Below, piece by piece: positions 17,306 to 26,396 of a stretch of 64,000 nt of DNA. The position numbers were made by a program, and so were the translations under genes. The DNA is from an uncultured Bacteroidales bacterium (GTDB taxonomy: Bacteria; Bacteroidota; Bacteroidia; Bacteroidales; Bacteroidaceae). Position 1 is the stretch's first letter. The number at the start of each line of letters is the position of its first letter. The stretch is from the NCBI GenBank assembly GCA_945833885.1, contig CAMAFY010000010.1:1-64000 (forward strand). Direction: 5' to 3'. The notes below the pieces were generated by a model. It worked only from the letters and a program-made list of their open reading frames with translations, was not told the DNA's origin and did no database searches.

Positions 17306-19126
17306 ATGGAACCTCTGAAACACGAATGTGGCATTGCCATGGTACGCCTCCTCAAGCCTCTGGAATACTACAAAGACAAGTACGGGACCGACAAATATGC
17401 CCTCAGTAAACTCTATCTGATGATGGAGAAACAGCACAATCGCGGCCAAGAAGGCGCAGGAATGGCATGCGTAAGGCTGAACGGGCAGCCTGGACATGAA
17501 TACATGTACCGCGAAAAGGCTGAAGGAAAAGACGCCATCACCAAAGTCTTCGCCAACGTTTACAGACAAATGGCAGGATATTGCCCGGACGGACCGGCGG
17601 AAATCACAACAACCGACGACATTCCCGGGGAGAAACCGCCCTTCATCGGCGAACTTTACATGGGACACCTCAGATATTCCACCACCGGACGCGGAGGTTT
17701 GAAATACGTTCATCCGTTCCTGCGGCGGAATAATTGGAAGGCCAAGAACCTTTGTCTGTGCGGCAACTTCAATATGACAAACATCGGTGAGGTGTTCAAC
17801 CATCTTACCGCCCAAGGACAGAGCCCCCGCGTGTTCAGCGATTCGTACATCATGCTCGAAATCATGGGACATCGTCTCGACCGAGAGGTGGAACGCCTCT
17901 TCGTAGAGGCGCAGAAGCAGGGGCTTTCCGGCATGGAAATCACCTCATACATCGACAGCCACGTCGACATCGCCAATGTGTTGAAGACCACCATGCCGCT
18001 CTTCGACGGAGGATATGTCGTATGCGGACTCACAGGAAGCGGAGAATTCTTTGCCATGCGCGACCCTCACGGCATCCGACCTGCATTCTATTACATCAAC
18101 GATGAGGTAGTGACGTGTGCCAGTGAACGGCCGGTGTTGCAGACAACCTTTGATGTCAGCACCGAAGAGGTCCACGAACTTCTGCCCGGACAGGCCATAA
18201 TCGTCAGAGCGAGCGGAGAAACGGTGGTGAAACAGATAATGAATCCGCTGGAATATCTGCCTTGTTCATTCGAACGTATCTATTTCAGCCGCGGAAACGA
18301 CCTTGATATCTACAACGAACGCAAGGCTTTGGGCCACCAACTTGTGGACAAGATACTCGAAACCGTGGAGGACGACACCGAAAACACCGTATTCTCGTAC
18401 ATTCCCAACACAGCCGAGGTGGCATACTACGGACTTATCGAGGGAATGGAGGAGCATACGCCGCGCATAAGAGCGGAGAAAGTGGTATCAAAAGACATAA
18501 AACTGCGCACGTTCATTGCAGAAAGCGGCGTGCGCAACGACCTTGCCGCCCACGTTTACGACATTACCTTCGGCTCAATCACGCCCTTTACCGACAATCT
18601 TGTGGTAATTGACGACAGCATCGTCCGCGGAACTACGCTCAGAGAGAGCATTATCAAGATTCTTGACCGCCTTCATCCCAAGAAAATGGTGATTGTCAGT
18701 TCGGCGCCACAGATACGTTACCCCGATTTCTACGGCATCGACATGAGCCGCATCGGCGATTTCATAGCCTTTCAGGCGTGTGTCGCCCTTCATCACGACC
18801 GACATTCCGACGACATCCTCCGCAAAGTCTACGAAGAGTGCCGCACTATGCTCGCCGAAAACCGGATTTCCACCGCCAACAACCCCGTGCGCCGCATCTA
18901 CGAGCCATTCTCGGCGGACGAACTTTCCGAGAAAATGGTGGAAATCCTCCGGCCCGCCGGCATGACTACCCCGCTCTCGCTCGTCTTCCAGAGCATAGAA
19001 GGCCTGCACCAGGCCATACCAAACCATCCCGGCGACTGGTACTTCTCGGGCCATTATCCCACTCCCGGCGGTCTGAGACTCCTGTTGCTCTCGTACGTTG
19101 AATGGTACGAAAAACAGCAATCATAG
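17306..19126 (+). CDS. purF: Amidophosphoribosyltransferase
   Basis: A 606-residue class II glutamine amidotransferase fused to a type I phosphoribosyltransferase, the enzyme that makes phosphoribosylamine from PRPP and glutamine in the first step of purine synthesis. The nucleophile is C8 (MEPLKHECGIAM), so seven residues must be removed to free it, as in the propeptide forms. QHNRGQEGAG and HLRYSTTG follow in glutaminase order, and the PRPP loop VVIDDSIVRGTT lies at about residues 433-444. The protein is longer than standard PurF (about 470-505) owing to insertions and a C-terminal extension, as in Bacteroidetes homologues annotated with this name. pyrG follows 60 bp downstream on the same strand. 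Confidence 0.88.
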   Translation: MEPLKHECGIAMVRLLKPLEYYKDKYGTDKYALSKLYLMMEKQHNRGQEGAGMACVRLNGQPGHEYMYREKAEGKDAITKVFANVYRQMAGYCPDGPAEITTTDDIPGEKPPFIGELYMGHLRYSTTGRGGLKYVHPFLRRNNWKAKNLCLCGNFNMTNIGEVFNHLTAQGQSPRVFSDSYIMLEIMGHRLDREVERLFVEAQKQGLSGMEITSYIDSHVDIANVLKTTMPLFDGGYVVCGLTGSGEFFAMRDPHGIRPAFYYINDEVVTCASERPVLQTTFDVSTEEVHELLPGQAIIVRASGETVVKQIMNPLEYLPCSFERIYFSRGNDLDIYNERKALGHQLVDKILETVEDDTENTVFSYIPNTAEVAYYGLIEGMEEHTPRIRAEKVVSKDIKLRTFIAESGVRNDLAAHVYDITFGSITPFTDNLVVIDDSIVRGTTLRESIIKILDRLHPKKMVIVSSAPQIRYPDFYGIDMSRIGDFIAFQACVALHHDRHSDDILRKVYEECRTMLAENRISTANNPVRRIYEPFSADELSEKMVEILRPAGMTTPLSLVFQSIEGLHQAIPNHPGDWYFSGHYPTPGGLRLLLLSYVEWYEKQQS

Positions 19127-19186
19127 GCACTTACGCCCCACTTTTCCCGACAACATAAAAAACTACTCCCTATATTCCACCTCACC

Positions 19187-20782
19187 ATGTCACCTAAATA
19201 CATCTTCGTCACCGGAGGTGTTGTCTCCTCCCTCGGCAAAGGCATCATCTCATCCTCCATCGGCAAACTCCTCCAAGCCCGCGGTTACCGCATCACCATC
19301 CAAAAGTTCGACCCCTACATCAACATCGATCCGGGCACGCTCAACCCGTATGAGCACGGGGAATGCTACGTCACCGACGACGGAATGGAGACAGATCTCG
19401 ACCTCGGACACTACGAACGCTTCACCGGAATACGGACCACCCGCAACAATTCCGTCACTACCGGACGCATCTACAAGGCGGTAATCGACCGTGAACGTCG
19501 GGGCGATTACCTGGGAAAGACCATACAAGTGGTGCCGCACATCACGGATGAAATCAAGCGACGCATACGTTTGTCGGCACAAACAGGGGAATACGACTTC
19601 ATCATTACCGAAATCGGAGGCACAATCGGCGACATCGAGAGCGCGCCATTCATGGAAGCCATCCGACAACTGCGGTGGGAACTCGGCCGCGACGCATGCA
19701 ACGTGCACCTGACCTACGTGCCTTACCTCAAGGCGGCCGGAGAATTGAAGACGAAACCTACGCAACATTCCGTCAAGGAACTGCAAGGCATGGGTATACA
19801 GCCCGATGTCCTCATCCTGCGCACGGAACTTCACCTCGACGACGCCATACTTCACAAGGTGGCAAACTTCTGCAATGTGGCGCCGGACTGCGTGGTTCAG
19901 AGCGAAGACCTCCCAAGTATTTACGAAGTTCCCGTCAATATGCAACGACAAGGTTTGGACGCCGCCATACTTCGTTGCCTGCAATTACCCGTAGGTGAGA
20001 CACCCGCACTCGGACCTTGGCGCAATTTCCTTGAGAAAATGCACAGCGCCACGGAGGAAATACGGATAGGTCTGGTAGGAAAGTACGACCTTCAGGACGC
20101 ATACAAGAGCATTCGCGAGGCATTGACCCAAGCCGGCATCTACAACGGCCGCAAAGTGCGCCTCCACTTCGTCAACAGCGAGCATCTGACCGCCGAGAAT
20201 GTGGAGGAGAAACTCGAAGGTCTGGCAGGAGTGGTCGTATGTCCGGGATTCGGACAACGGGGCATCGAGGGCAAAATCATTGCAGCCGAATACACACGCA
20301 CCCATGATATCCCCACATTCGGCATCTGTCTGGGCATGCAAATGATGGTCATCGAGTTCGCACGCAACGTACTCGGCATGAGCGATGCCAACAGTTCGGA
20401 GATGGACGCCAACACTTCGCACAACGTTATCGACCTCATGGAGGAGCAAAAGAACGTCACCGCCATGGGAGGCACCATGCGTCTGGGGGCATACGACTGC
20501 GATTTGCGGCCCGGAAGCCGGGTACGCGGCATCTACGATGTGGACCGCATACGCGAACGTCACCGCCATCGCTACGAATTCAACAACGCTTATGTTGACA
20601 ATTTCGAGGAAGCCGGCATGAAATGTACCGGACGCAACCCCGAATCGAACCTGGTGGAAATCGTGGAAATACCCGAACTCCGGTGGTACATCGGCGCACA
20701 GTTCCACCCCGAATATACGAGCACCGTGCTCCATCCCCACCCGCTCTTCCTCAGTTTCATCCGCGAGGCGATGAAGGGTTGA
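19187..20782 (+). CDS. pyrG: CTP synthase
   Basis: A 531-residue cytosolic enzyme that aminates UTP to CTP with ATP and glutamine. The N-terminal synthetase domain opens with KYIFVTGGVVSSLGKGI, and the DPYINIDPGTLNPYEHGE segment that forms the Mg and CTP sites is intact. The C-terminal class I glutaminase has its cysteine at residue 381 (FGICLGMQ) and the His-Glu pair in QFHPEYTS near the end. The length is normal. It probably shares a transcript with purF and ends at a clear terminator. Confidence 0.97.
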   Translation: MSPKYIFVTGGVVSSLGKGIISSSIGKLLQARGYRITIQKFDPYINIDPGTLNPYEHGECYVTDDGMETDLDLGHYERFTGIRTTRNNSVTTGRIYKAVIDRERRGDYLGKTIQVVPHITDEIKRRIRLSAQTGEYDFIITEIGGTIGDIESAPFMEAIRQLRWELGRDACNVHLTYVPYLKAAGELKTKPTQHSVKELQGMGIQPDVLILRTELHLDDAILHKVANFCNVAPDCVVQSEDLPSIYEVPVNMQRQGLDAAILRCLQLPVGETPALGPWRNFLEKMHSATEEIRIGLVGKYDLQDAYKSIREALTQAGIYNGRKVRLHFVNSEHLTAENVEEKLEGLAGVVVCPGFGQRGIEGKIIAAEYTRTHDIPTFGICLGMQMMVIEFARNVLGMSDANSSEMDANTSHNVIDLMEEQKNVTAMGGTMRLGAYDCDLRPGSRVRGIYDVDRIRERHRHRYEFNNAYVDNFEEAGMKCTGRNPESNLVEIVEIPELRWYIGAQFHPEYTSTVLHPHPLFLSFIREAMKG

Positions 20783-20826
20783 CGCTCCGTCAGCACGGCA
20801 TCCCCCGCACTTCCATAGTCCGCACA

Positions 20827-20858
20827 CGGCATCCTGTTCCGCAGGGTGCCGTTTTTTT
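20827..20858 (+). terminator. pyrG terminator
   Basis: CGGCATCCTG pairs with CAGGGTGCCG (one G-T pair) over a 5-nt loop, then seven T. It lies 45 bp after the pyrG stop. Confidence 0.88.
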
Positions 20859-20970
20859 CATGTCCACCGTCCGTCACCGCCATTCGGAAAGTCCGTGGGG
20901 CAAGCGCCGCGGGCAGGGGTCGGCATCCCCGATGTCCGTCATCGCCATGCACCGTCTCCGCAGCCCTGCA

Positions 20971-21070
20971 TGCCTCCCTTTGCACGCACGGAAGGCAGGG
21001 GCAATAAAATTCATAACAGAAAAACAATGCCCCGTATGCCTCCTTTTGCTCGCAGGGAAGGCAGGGGCGG
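20971..21070. repeat. 66-bp direct repeat
   Basis: TGCCTCCCTTTGCACGCACG at 20971 recurs in modified form at 21037, exactly 66 bp apart; about 32 positions match nearly throughout. 66 is three times the 22-bp unit of the array that begins directly downstream. Confidence 0.8.
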
Positions 21071-21080
21071 AAGGCATTGT

Positions 21081-21192
21081 GGGAAAGTGCCGCATTTTCC
21101 CTCGGAAAGTTCCGCACTTTCCAATGCAAACATCCGCACTTTCCGATGCAAACATCCGTACTTTCCGACGGCAACCTCCGCACTTTTCCGCG
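21081..21192. repeat. 22-bp dyad-core array, 5 units
   Basis: The central CCG falls at 21090, 21112, 21134, 21156 and 21178, an exact register. Cores read AAAGTGCCGCATTTT, AAAGTTCCGCACTTT, then AAACATCCGCACTTT variants in which only the right half-site is kept. Confidence 0.94.
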
Positions 21193-21347
21193 GAGGCATC
21201 TGGCGCCCGCACTCCATGCCGCAAAGGCCCCTGGAAGCCATACTCGGAGCATGGCTGTCCATCATCCTATCCTTCCGCTCCGCGCTTGCGGAAAGATTCC
21301 TGAAAATGGCAGGAAAGGCACGCTCCGACATTCCTGAAAACAGAAAA

Positions 21348-21378
21348 AGCCATCCTGCAAATGGGATGCAGGATGGCT
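21348..21378 (-). terminator. glnN terminator
   Basis: A perfect 12-bp stem, AGCCATCCTGCA with TGCAGGATGGCT, followed on the minus strand by TTTTCTG. It lies about 90 bp past the glnN stop. Confidence 0.82.
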
Positions 21379-21469
21379 GTAAAAGGTGTGCGCCGGCGCC
21401 GGATTTCAAGTAAGTGCGGGCGGCGGGCCTATGTCAGTTCTCCCCACGTCGGGGAGGGGAACGGCGGGA

Positions 21470-23659
21470 TTAGCGGATCCAAAGCAGTTCGCGATACTTG
21501 GGAAGTGTCCACATTCCGTCCTCTACAATCAGTTCAAGTTTGTCGATATGATAGCGGATGGAGTCGAGGAATGGGGCAACCTCGTCGTGATATGCCACCG
21601 CCAGCGCACGCTCGTCCTCGATGCGGTTGACGCGCTTGCGGGTCTCGATCATCTCGTCTACGGCATTCGTGATGAAAGTGGTGTGACGATTGATGCGACG
21701 GATCAGTTCTACGTTGTACGAAGACAGTTGTTCGGCCTCCTCAGGACTGAAGGTTGCGCGCAGACGTGCCACATTGTCGGCCAGAACGCTCTGATAACGT
21801 GTGGCGACGGGTATGACGTGGTTCATCACAAGGTCGCCAAGCACGCGGCTCTCAATCTGAATCTTCTTGTGGTAAGTCTCCCACTTGATTTCGTTACGTG
21901 CCTCAAGTTCCTCGCGTGTCATCACACCCAGGCTCTCAAACATCCGTATGCTGTCCTCGTCAAGATAGCGGTCGAAGATGAGAGGACAACTGGTTTCGCA
22001 GTCAAGTCCGCGACGTGCGGCCTCTTCCTTCCATTCATCGCTGTATCCGTTGCCGTCGAATCGGATGGGACGACAAGCCTTTATGTCCTCACGCAGCACA
22101 TGAAGGATGGCGGGAATCCGCTCCATTCCGTCAGCCATCAAAGCATCCACACGCTCAGCAAAGCGCGTAAGGGCCTCGGCAACGGCAGAATTGAGGACAA
22201 TCATTGAACATGCGCAGTTGGCCATCGAACCTACGGCACGGAATTCAAAGCGGTTGCCGGTGAAAGCGAAGGGCGACGTGCGGTTTCTGTCGGTGTTGTC
22301 GATGGTAATCTCGGGAATCTGGGGGATGTCGAGTTGCACTCCGTGCTTGCCTTCAAGGTTGATGAGGGCGTCGGTGGTGCTCTTTTCTACGCTATCAAGG
22401 AACTCTGTGATCTGTTTTCCAAGGAAAGACGACACGATTGCCGGAGGAGCCTCGTTGGCACCAAGGCGATGTGCGTTGGTGGCACTCATGATGGAGGCCT
22501 TGAAAAGTCCGTTATGCTGATAGACACCAACAAGGGTTTCAACGATGAAGGTCAGGAAACGCAGGTTGTCCTCGGGGGTCTTTCCGGGTGCATGCAGGAT
22601 GACTCCACCGTCAGTGGTCAGCGACCAGTTGCAGTGCTTGCCGCTTCCGTTGATGCCGGCAAAGGGCTTTTCGTGGAGAAGACAGCGGAAACCATGCTTA
22701 CGGGCCACCTTTCTCATGAGGCTCATGACGAGCATGTTGTGGTCAACAGCAAGATTACACTCCTCAAAGATCGGAGCAAGTTCAAACTGGTTGGGGGCAA
22801 CCTCGTTATGACGTGTCTTACATGGGATGCCAAGTTCAAGTGCCTGAATCTCAAGGTCGCGCATAAATTCTGCCACGCGCTCAGGAATGGCACCGAAATA
22901 GTGGTCATCCATCTGCTGATTCTTGGAAGATTCGTGTCCCATCAGGGTACGTCCGGTCAAAAGCAGGTCGGGACGGGCGGCATAGAGCCCCTCATCGACA
23001 AGGAAATACTCCTGTTCCCAGCCGAGATTTGCGGTAACTCGCTGCACGGATGCGTCAAAATAGCGACAAACCTTTGTGGCTGAGCGGTCAATGGCCGCAA
23101 GTGCCTTCTTCAAAGGCGCCTTATAGTCAAGGGCTTCACCGGTGTATGAGATGAAAACAGTGGGAATCATCAGCGTATCACCAATGATAAACACCGGACT
23201 TGCGGGATCCCATGCCGAATATCCGCGTGCTTCGAAGGTGGAACGTATGCCTCCGGAGGGGAAACTCGAGGCGTCGGGCTCCTGCTGTACCAGCAATTTG
23301 CCGCTGAACTCCTCAACCATACCGCCTTTCCAGTCGTGCTCGAGGAAAGCATCATGCTTCTCTGCCGTACCTTCGGTCAGAGGTTGGAACCAGTGAGTAA
23401 CGTGGGTGGCACCCATTTCCATGGCCCATTGCTTCATAGCCTGGGCAATCTCATCGGCAGTCTGCAGATCAAGCGGTGTGCCATCACTGAGCACCTTGCA
23501 GTATTTCTGGTAGGTGCGGGCAGGGAGATACTTGAACATCTTCGCACGATTGAAGACGTATTTCCCATAAAACTCGCTGGGACGCTCCTCGGGAGTGGGA
23601 ACATGGACGGGACGCTTCTTGAAAGCCTCCTCAACAACATTGAATCTTAAAGAACTCAT
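21470..23659 (-). CDS. glnN: Glutamine synthetase type III
   Basis: A 729-residue enzyme, the length typical of Bacteroides GSIII. It joins ammonia to glutamate with ATP and is the main ammonia-assimilating synthetase in this order. The family signature is present: WFQPLTEGTAEKHDAF in the N-terminal half, ESSKNQQMDDHYFGAIPERV and NQFELAPIFE in the catalytic core, and NCACSMIVLNSAVAEAL in the GSIII-specific C-terminal region. I start at MSSLRFNVVEEAF; ten upstream codons are open but not family-like. A TAATTTTG site at 23734-23741 on the minus strand may be the -7 element. It converges on pyrG. Confidence 0.96.
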   Translation of the reverse strand: MSSLRFNVVEEAFKKRPVHVPTPEERPSEFYGKYVFNRAKMFKYLPARTYQKYCKVLSDGTPLDLQTADEIAQAMKQWAMEMGATHVTHWFQPLTEGTAEKHDAFLEHDWKGGMVEEFSGKLLVQQEPDASSFPSGGIRSTFEARGYSAWDPASPVFIIGDTLMIPTVFISYTGEALDYKAPLKKALAAIDRSATKVCRYFDASVQRVTANLGWEQEYFLVDEGLYAARPDLLLTGRTLMGHESSKNQQMDDHYFGAIPERVAEFMRDLEIQALELGIPCKTRHNEVAPNQFELAPIFEECNLAVDHNMLVMSLMRKVARKHGFRCLLHEKPFAGINGSGKHCNWSLTTDGGVILHAPGKTPEDNLRFLTFIVETLVGVYQHNGLFKASIMSATNAHRLGANEAPPAIVSSFLGKQITEFLDSVEKSTTDALINLEGKHGVQLDIPQIPEITIDNTDRNRTSPFAFTGNRFEFRAVGSMANCACSMIVLNSAVAEALTRFAERVDALMADGMERIPAILHVLREDIKACRPIRFDGNGYSDEWKEEAARRGLDCETSCPLIFDRYLDEDSIRMFESLGVMTREELEARNEIKWETYHKKIQIESRVLGDLVMNHVIPVATRYQSVLADNVARLRATFSPEEAEQLSSYNVELIRRINRHTTFITNAVDEMIETRKRVNRIEDERALAVAYHDEVAPFLDSIRYHIDKLELIVEDGMWTLPKYRELLWIR

Positions 23660-23895
23660 AAGACGTAAATATGAAAAAGGATAGGACATTTTCTGACAGA
23701 CCAGACGGATGTTTACACCCCAATGGTTGTCTGCAAAATTAAGATTTTATTGAAGATTTAACGGTATTTAACCATACTTTGTAGGACGTTACAGGGAAAC
23801 CACGGCACAATTTGTCATGAAGGCTTAGCCAAAACAACGTATCACCTGCATGTTTTGTGCGGATTTCCGGCATCGTCATCGGCGGCAATGCCTTA

Positions 23896-25110
23896 TCATT
23901 CTCCCTTCAAGCAACGGGCAATGCGCGACATGGCCTCAATGCAATCCTCGCGTTTTCCGAAAGCAGTGAGGCGGATGAAGCCCTCACCTGCCGGACCAAA
24001 GCCCACACCGGGCGTAGTAACGACATGGGCTTCGTGGAGAAGCCGGTTGAAGAATCCCCAGGAATCGGTGCCAGCGGGCGCAGGAACCCAAAGGTAAGGG
24101 GCGTCCTTGCCGCCATAAACATTGATGCCGAGTTCGGAAAGTGCGCGGTGCATGATGGCGGCATTCTGCATATAGTAGGCAATGGTCGAACGAACCTGCT
24201 CGCGACCTTCGGGGCTGTATACGGCTTCTGCCGCACGCTGCACGATGTAGGGCGTACCATTGAACTTGGTGGTCTGACGTCGGCGCCAAAGATTGGCGAG
24301 ACGGACGCGCTGACCCGTGGAGGAAACCACCTCAACCTCCGTAGGAACGACGGTGTAACCACAGCGGAGACCGGTGAAACCTGCCGTCTTCGAGAAACTG
24401 CGGAACTCCACAGTACAACGGCGGGCGCCGCGGATTTCATAAATACTGTGGGGGACGTCGGGTGAGGATATGTAGGATTCATAGGCGGAATCGTACAGAA
24501 TCAGAGAATTGTGCGCAAGTGCGTAGTCGACCCACCGCTGCAATTCGCAGGCACTCAGCGTGGTTCCCGTAGGATTGTTCGGATAACAGAGGTAAATCAA
24601 CGATGGTGCGGGGGCATCATCGCCGGGAAGGGCGGGGACAAAGCCGTTCTCCACGGTGCAGGGAGCAAAACTTATGCTGCGTCCGAACATAGTATTGGAG
24701 TCGACATACACGGGATAGACGGGGTCAGTGACAAGGACTGTGTTGTCGCGTCCAAGTATATCCGTGAAATTTCCCGTATCACTCTTGGCACCGTCATTGA
24801 TGAATATCTCGTCAGCGCTGACCTCTATGCCGCGGGCGCGGTAATCGTTGTCGGAAATTGCCTGTCTTAGGAACAGATATCCCTGTTCCGGACCGTAGCC
24901 TCGGAAACCTTCGGCACTCGCCTGTTCGTCAACCGCGCGGTGAAGTGCCTCAATAACGGCGGGAGCAAGGGGCTGTGTGACGTCGCCGATGCCGAGACGG
25001 ATGAGACGGACATCGGGATTCCGTTGCTGGAAGTCCGCAACTCTATGGGCTATTTCTGCGAAAAGATAGTTGGCCTGCAGGTGCAGGAAGTTCTCGTTTA
25101 ACGTGAGCAT
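23896..25110 (-). CDS. dapL: LL-diaminopimelate aminotransferase
   Basis: A 404-residue PLP enzyme of fold type I that converts tetrahydrodipicolinate directly to LL-diaminopimelate with glutamate, the short route to lysine and peptidoglycan. The [12 protein letters not shown] start region, the [11 protein letters not shown] segment and the PLP lysine in [19 protein letters not shown] are typical. It lies downstream of dapF on the same strand, which catalyses the next step, but a terminator-like hairpin stands between the two. An AT-only stretch (25115-25136) just ahead of the start codon may hold its own promoter. Confidence 0.95.
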   Translation of the reverse strand: MLTLNENFLHLQANYLFAEIAHRVADFQQRNPDVRLIRLGIGDVTQPLAPAVIEALHRAVDEQASAEGFRGYGPEQGYLFLRQAISDNDYRARGIEVSADEIFINDGAKSDTGNFTDILGRDNTVLVTDPVYPVYVDSNTMFGRSISFAPCTVENGFVPALPGDDAPAPSLIYLCYPNNPTGTTLSACELQRWVDYALAHNSLILYDSAYESYISSPDVPHSIYEIRGARRCTVEFRSFSKTAGFTGLRCGYTVVPTEVEVVSSTGQRVRLANLWRRRQTTKFNGTPYIVQRAAEAVYSPEGREQVRSTIAYYMQNAAIMHRALSELGINVYGGKDAPYLWVPAPAGTDSWGFFNRLLHEAHVVTTPGVGFGPAGEGFIRLTAFGKREDCIEAMSRIARCLKGE

Positions 25111-25220
25111 TTCTATATTATATATAATATATATATGAGTAGATGATTGGATATTTATGTCCTGATGGTTGGTTTCCGGGGCCCGGAGTGCCGTTTTCCG
25201 TGTGGCGGCGAACGGCGGAA

Positions 25221-25275
25221 AAAGGGAGAGAGCGAAGCGTCATGGCTACGGTGTCATGGCGTTTCGCTCTCTTTT
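25221..25275 (-). terminator. Hairpin between dapF and dapL
   Basis: GAGAGCGAAGCG pairs with CGTTTCGCTCTC (one mismatch), followed on the minus strand by CCCTTTTTCC. It lies just beyond the dapF stop. Confidence 0.7.
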
Positions 25276-25287
25276 CCCCCGAGGGGG

Positions 25288-26145
25288 TCATTCGTCATAT
25301 ATGATGTTTCCTTCGCAAATCGTGGATGCCGGACCGTTCATGTGGATATGTCCGTCGGCTTCATCCCAACGTATTTCAAGCGTACCTCCGTCCATCATGA
25401 CGCGACTTTCGCGGCCGGCATGTCCGGTAAGGCAGGCTGCGACGGCCGTAGCACAGGCTCCTGTGCCGCAAGCCATGGTGATTCCGCTTCCACGTTCCCA
25501 TACCCGCATGCGCAATGTGCCGTCCGGGAGCACCGAAACAAACTCGATGTTGCAGCGTTCGGGGAAGATTTCCGCATGCTCGAGCGTAGGTCCGACCAGG
25601 GGAAGGTCGACCTTCTCGGCATCATCCACAAAGATTACGAAATGCGGATTGCCCATGGAGACAAAGGTTCCTACGTATTCCTTGCCGTCAACCGCGGTCA
25701 CCGGCTTCAAAAGCATGGAACCGTCGGGGGTGGCGCACTGCGAAAGCACCGCCAACTCCGGCGCACCCATATCCACCGTCGCGCTGTTTACCGTGTCGGT
25801 AGCGGCATCGACGTGGAGCGCCAGCCGCTTCACTCCGCTCAATGTATGGAGGTCGATGCTGGTGGAGGCTGACAACCGCTTGTCGTAGATGAACTTTCCG
25901 ACGCAGCGGGCGCCGTTTCCGCACATGCGTCCCTCGGAACCATCGGCGTTGAAGATGCGCATCGTGAAGTTTTCATGCGCGTCTTTTCCCACGAGAATCA
26001 GGCCATCCGAGCCGATTCCTGTGTGCACGTCGCTCCAAAGTACGGCAGCCTGCTCGGGATGCTCAATGGGATAACGTACAGAGTCCACATAGATGTAGCA
26101 GTTACCACAACCATGCATTTTTGTAAAGGCGATTGTCTTTGTCAT
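25288..26145 (-). CDS. dapF: Diaminopimelate epimerase
   Basis: A 285-residue cytosolic enzyme that interconverts LL- and meso-diaminopimelate without a cofactor. Both catalytic cysteines are in place: MCGNGARC and MACGTGACA. The N-terminal motif, usually GNDFV, reads GNCYIYVD. The start is supported by a consensus promoter about 50 bp upstream on the minus strand. It is divergent from dnaX and upstream of dapL. Confidence 0.95.
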   Translation of the reverse strand: MTKTIAFTKMHGCGNCYIYVDSVRYPIEHPEQAAVLWSDVHTGIGSDGLILVGKDAHENFTMRIFNADGSEGRMCGNGARCVGKFIYDKRLSASTSIDLHTLSGVKRLALHVDAATDTVNSATVDMGAPELAVLSQCATPDGSMLLKPVTAVDGKEYVGTFVSMGNPHFVIFVDDAEKVDLPLVGPTLEHAEIFPERCNIEFVSVLPDGTLRMRVWERGSGITMACGTGACATAVAACLTGHAGRESRVMMDGGTLEIRWDEADGHIHMNGPASTICEGNIIYDE

Positions 26146-26188
26146 AAAGCGTCGACCTTGTTCTTGACAAATGTTTGATTTTCGGCGA

Positions 26189-26219
26189 CAAAATTAGACG
26201 TTTGTAAAGATTCTGCAAA
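26189..26219 (-). promoter_or_regulatory. dapF promoter
   Basis: On the minus strand TTTG (26219-26216) is followed after exactly 19 bp by TAATTTTG (26196-26189), a full match to the Bacteroidetes consensus. Confidence 0.75.
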
Positions 26220-26322
26220 GATTTCAGCCGCAAATATTGCGTTTTGTCAGAGTTTTTGCAAAATTATGCACATTGAATGCCAAGTAGTTCTTGCAAAAAA
26301 CGCCTTTTTTACACCATCAACG

Positions 26323-26353
26323 TTGGCACTTCCAAAATAAAACCTTAACTTTG
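26323..26353 (+). promoter_or_regulatory. dnaX promoter
   Basis: TTGG at 26323, 19 bp, then TAACTTTG at 26346. The predicted transcript starts about 37 bp before the dnaX start codon. Confidence 0.75.
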
Positions 26354-26396
26354 CCCAGGAATTGTTCCAAGCATATCAAGTGAAAACCCTCAACTT

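Larger units (their letters stand above)
20783..21469. other. Gene-free gap between pyrG and glnN
   Basis: Two convergent genes are separated by 687 bp that hold two terminators, a 66-bp direct repeat and a five-unit dyad-core array. Confidence 0.75.
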
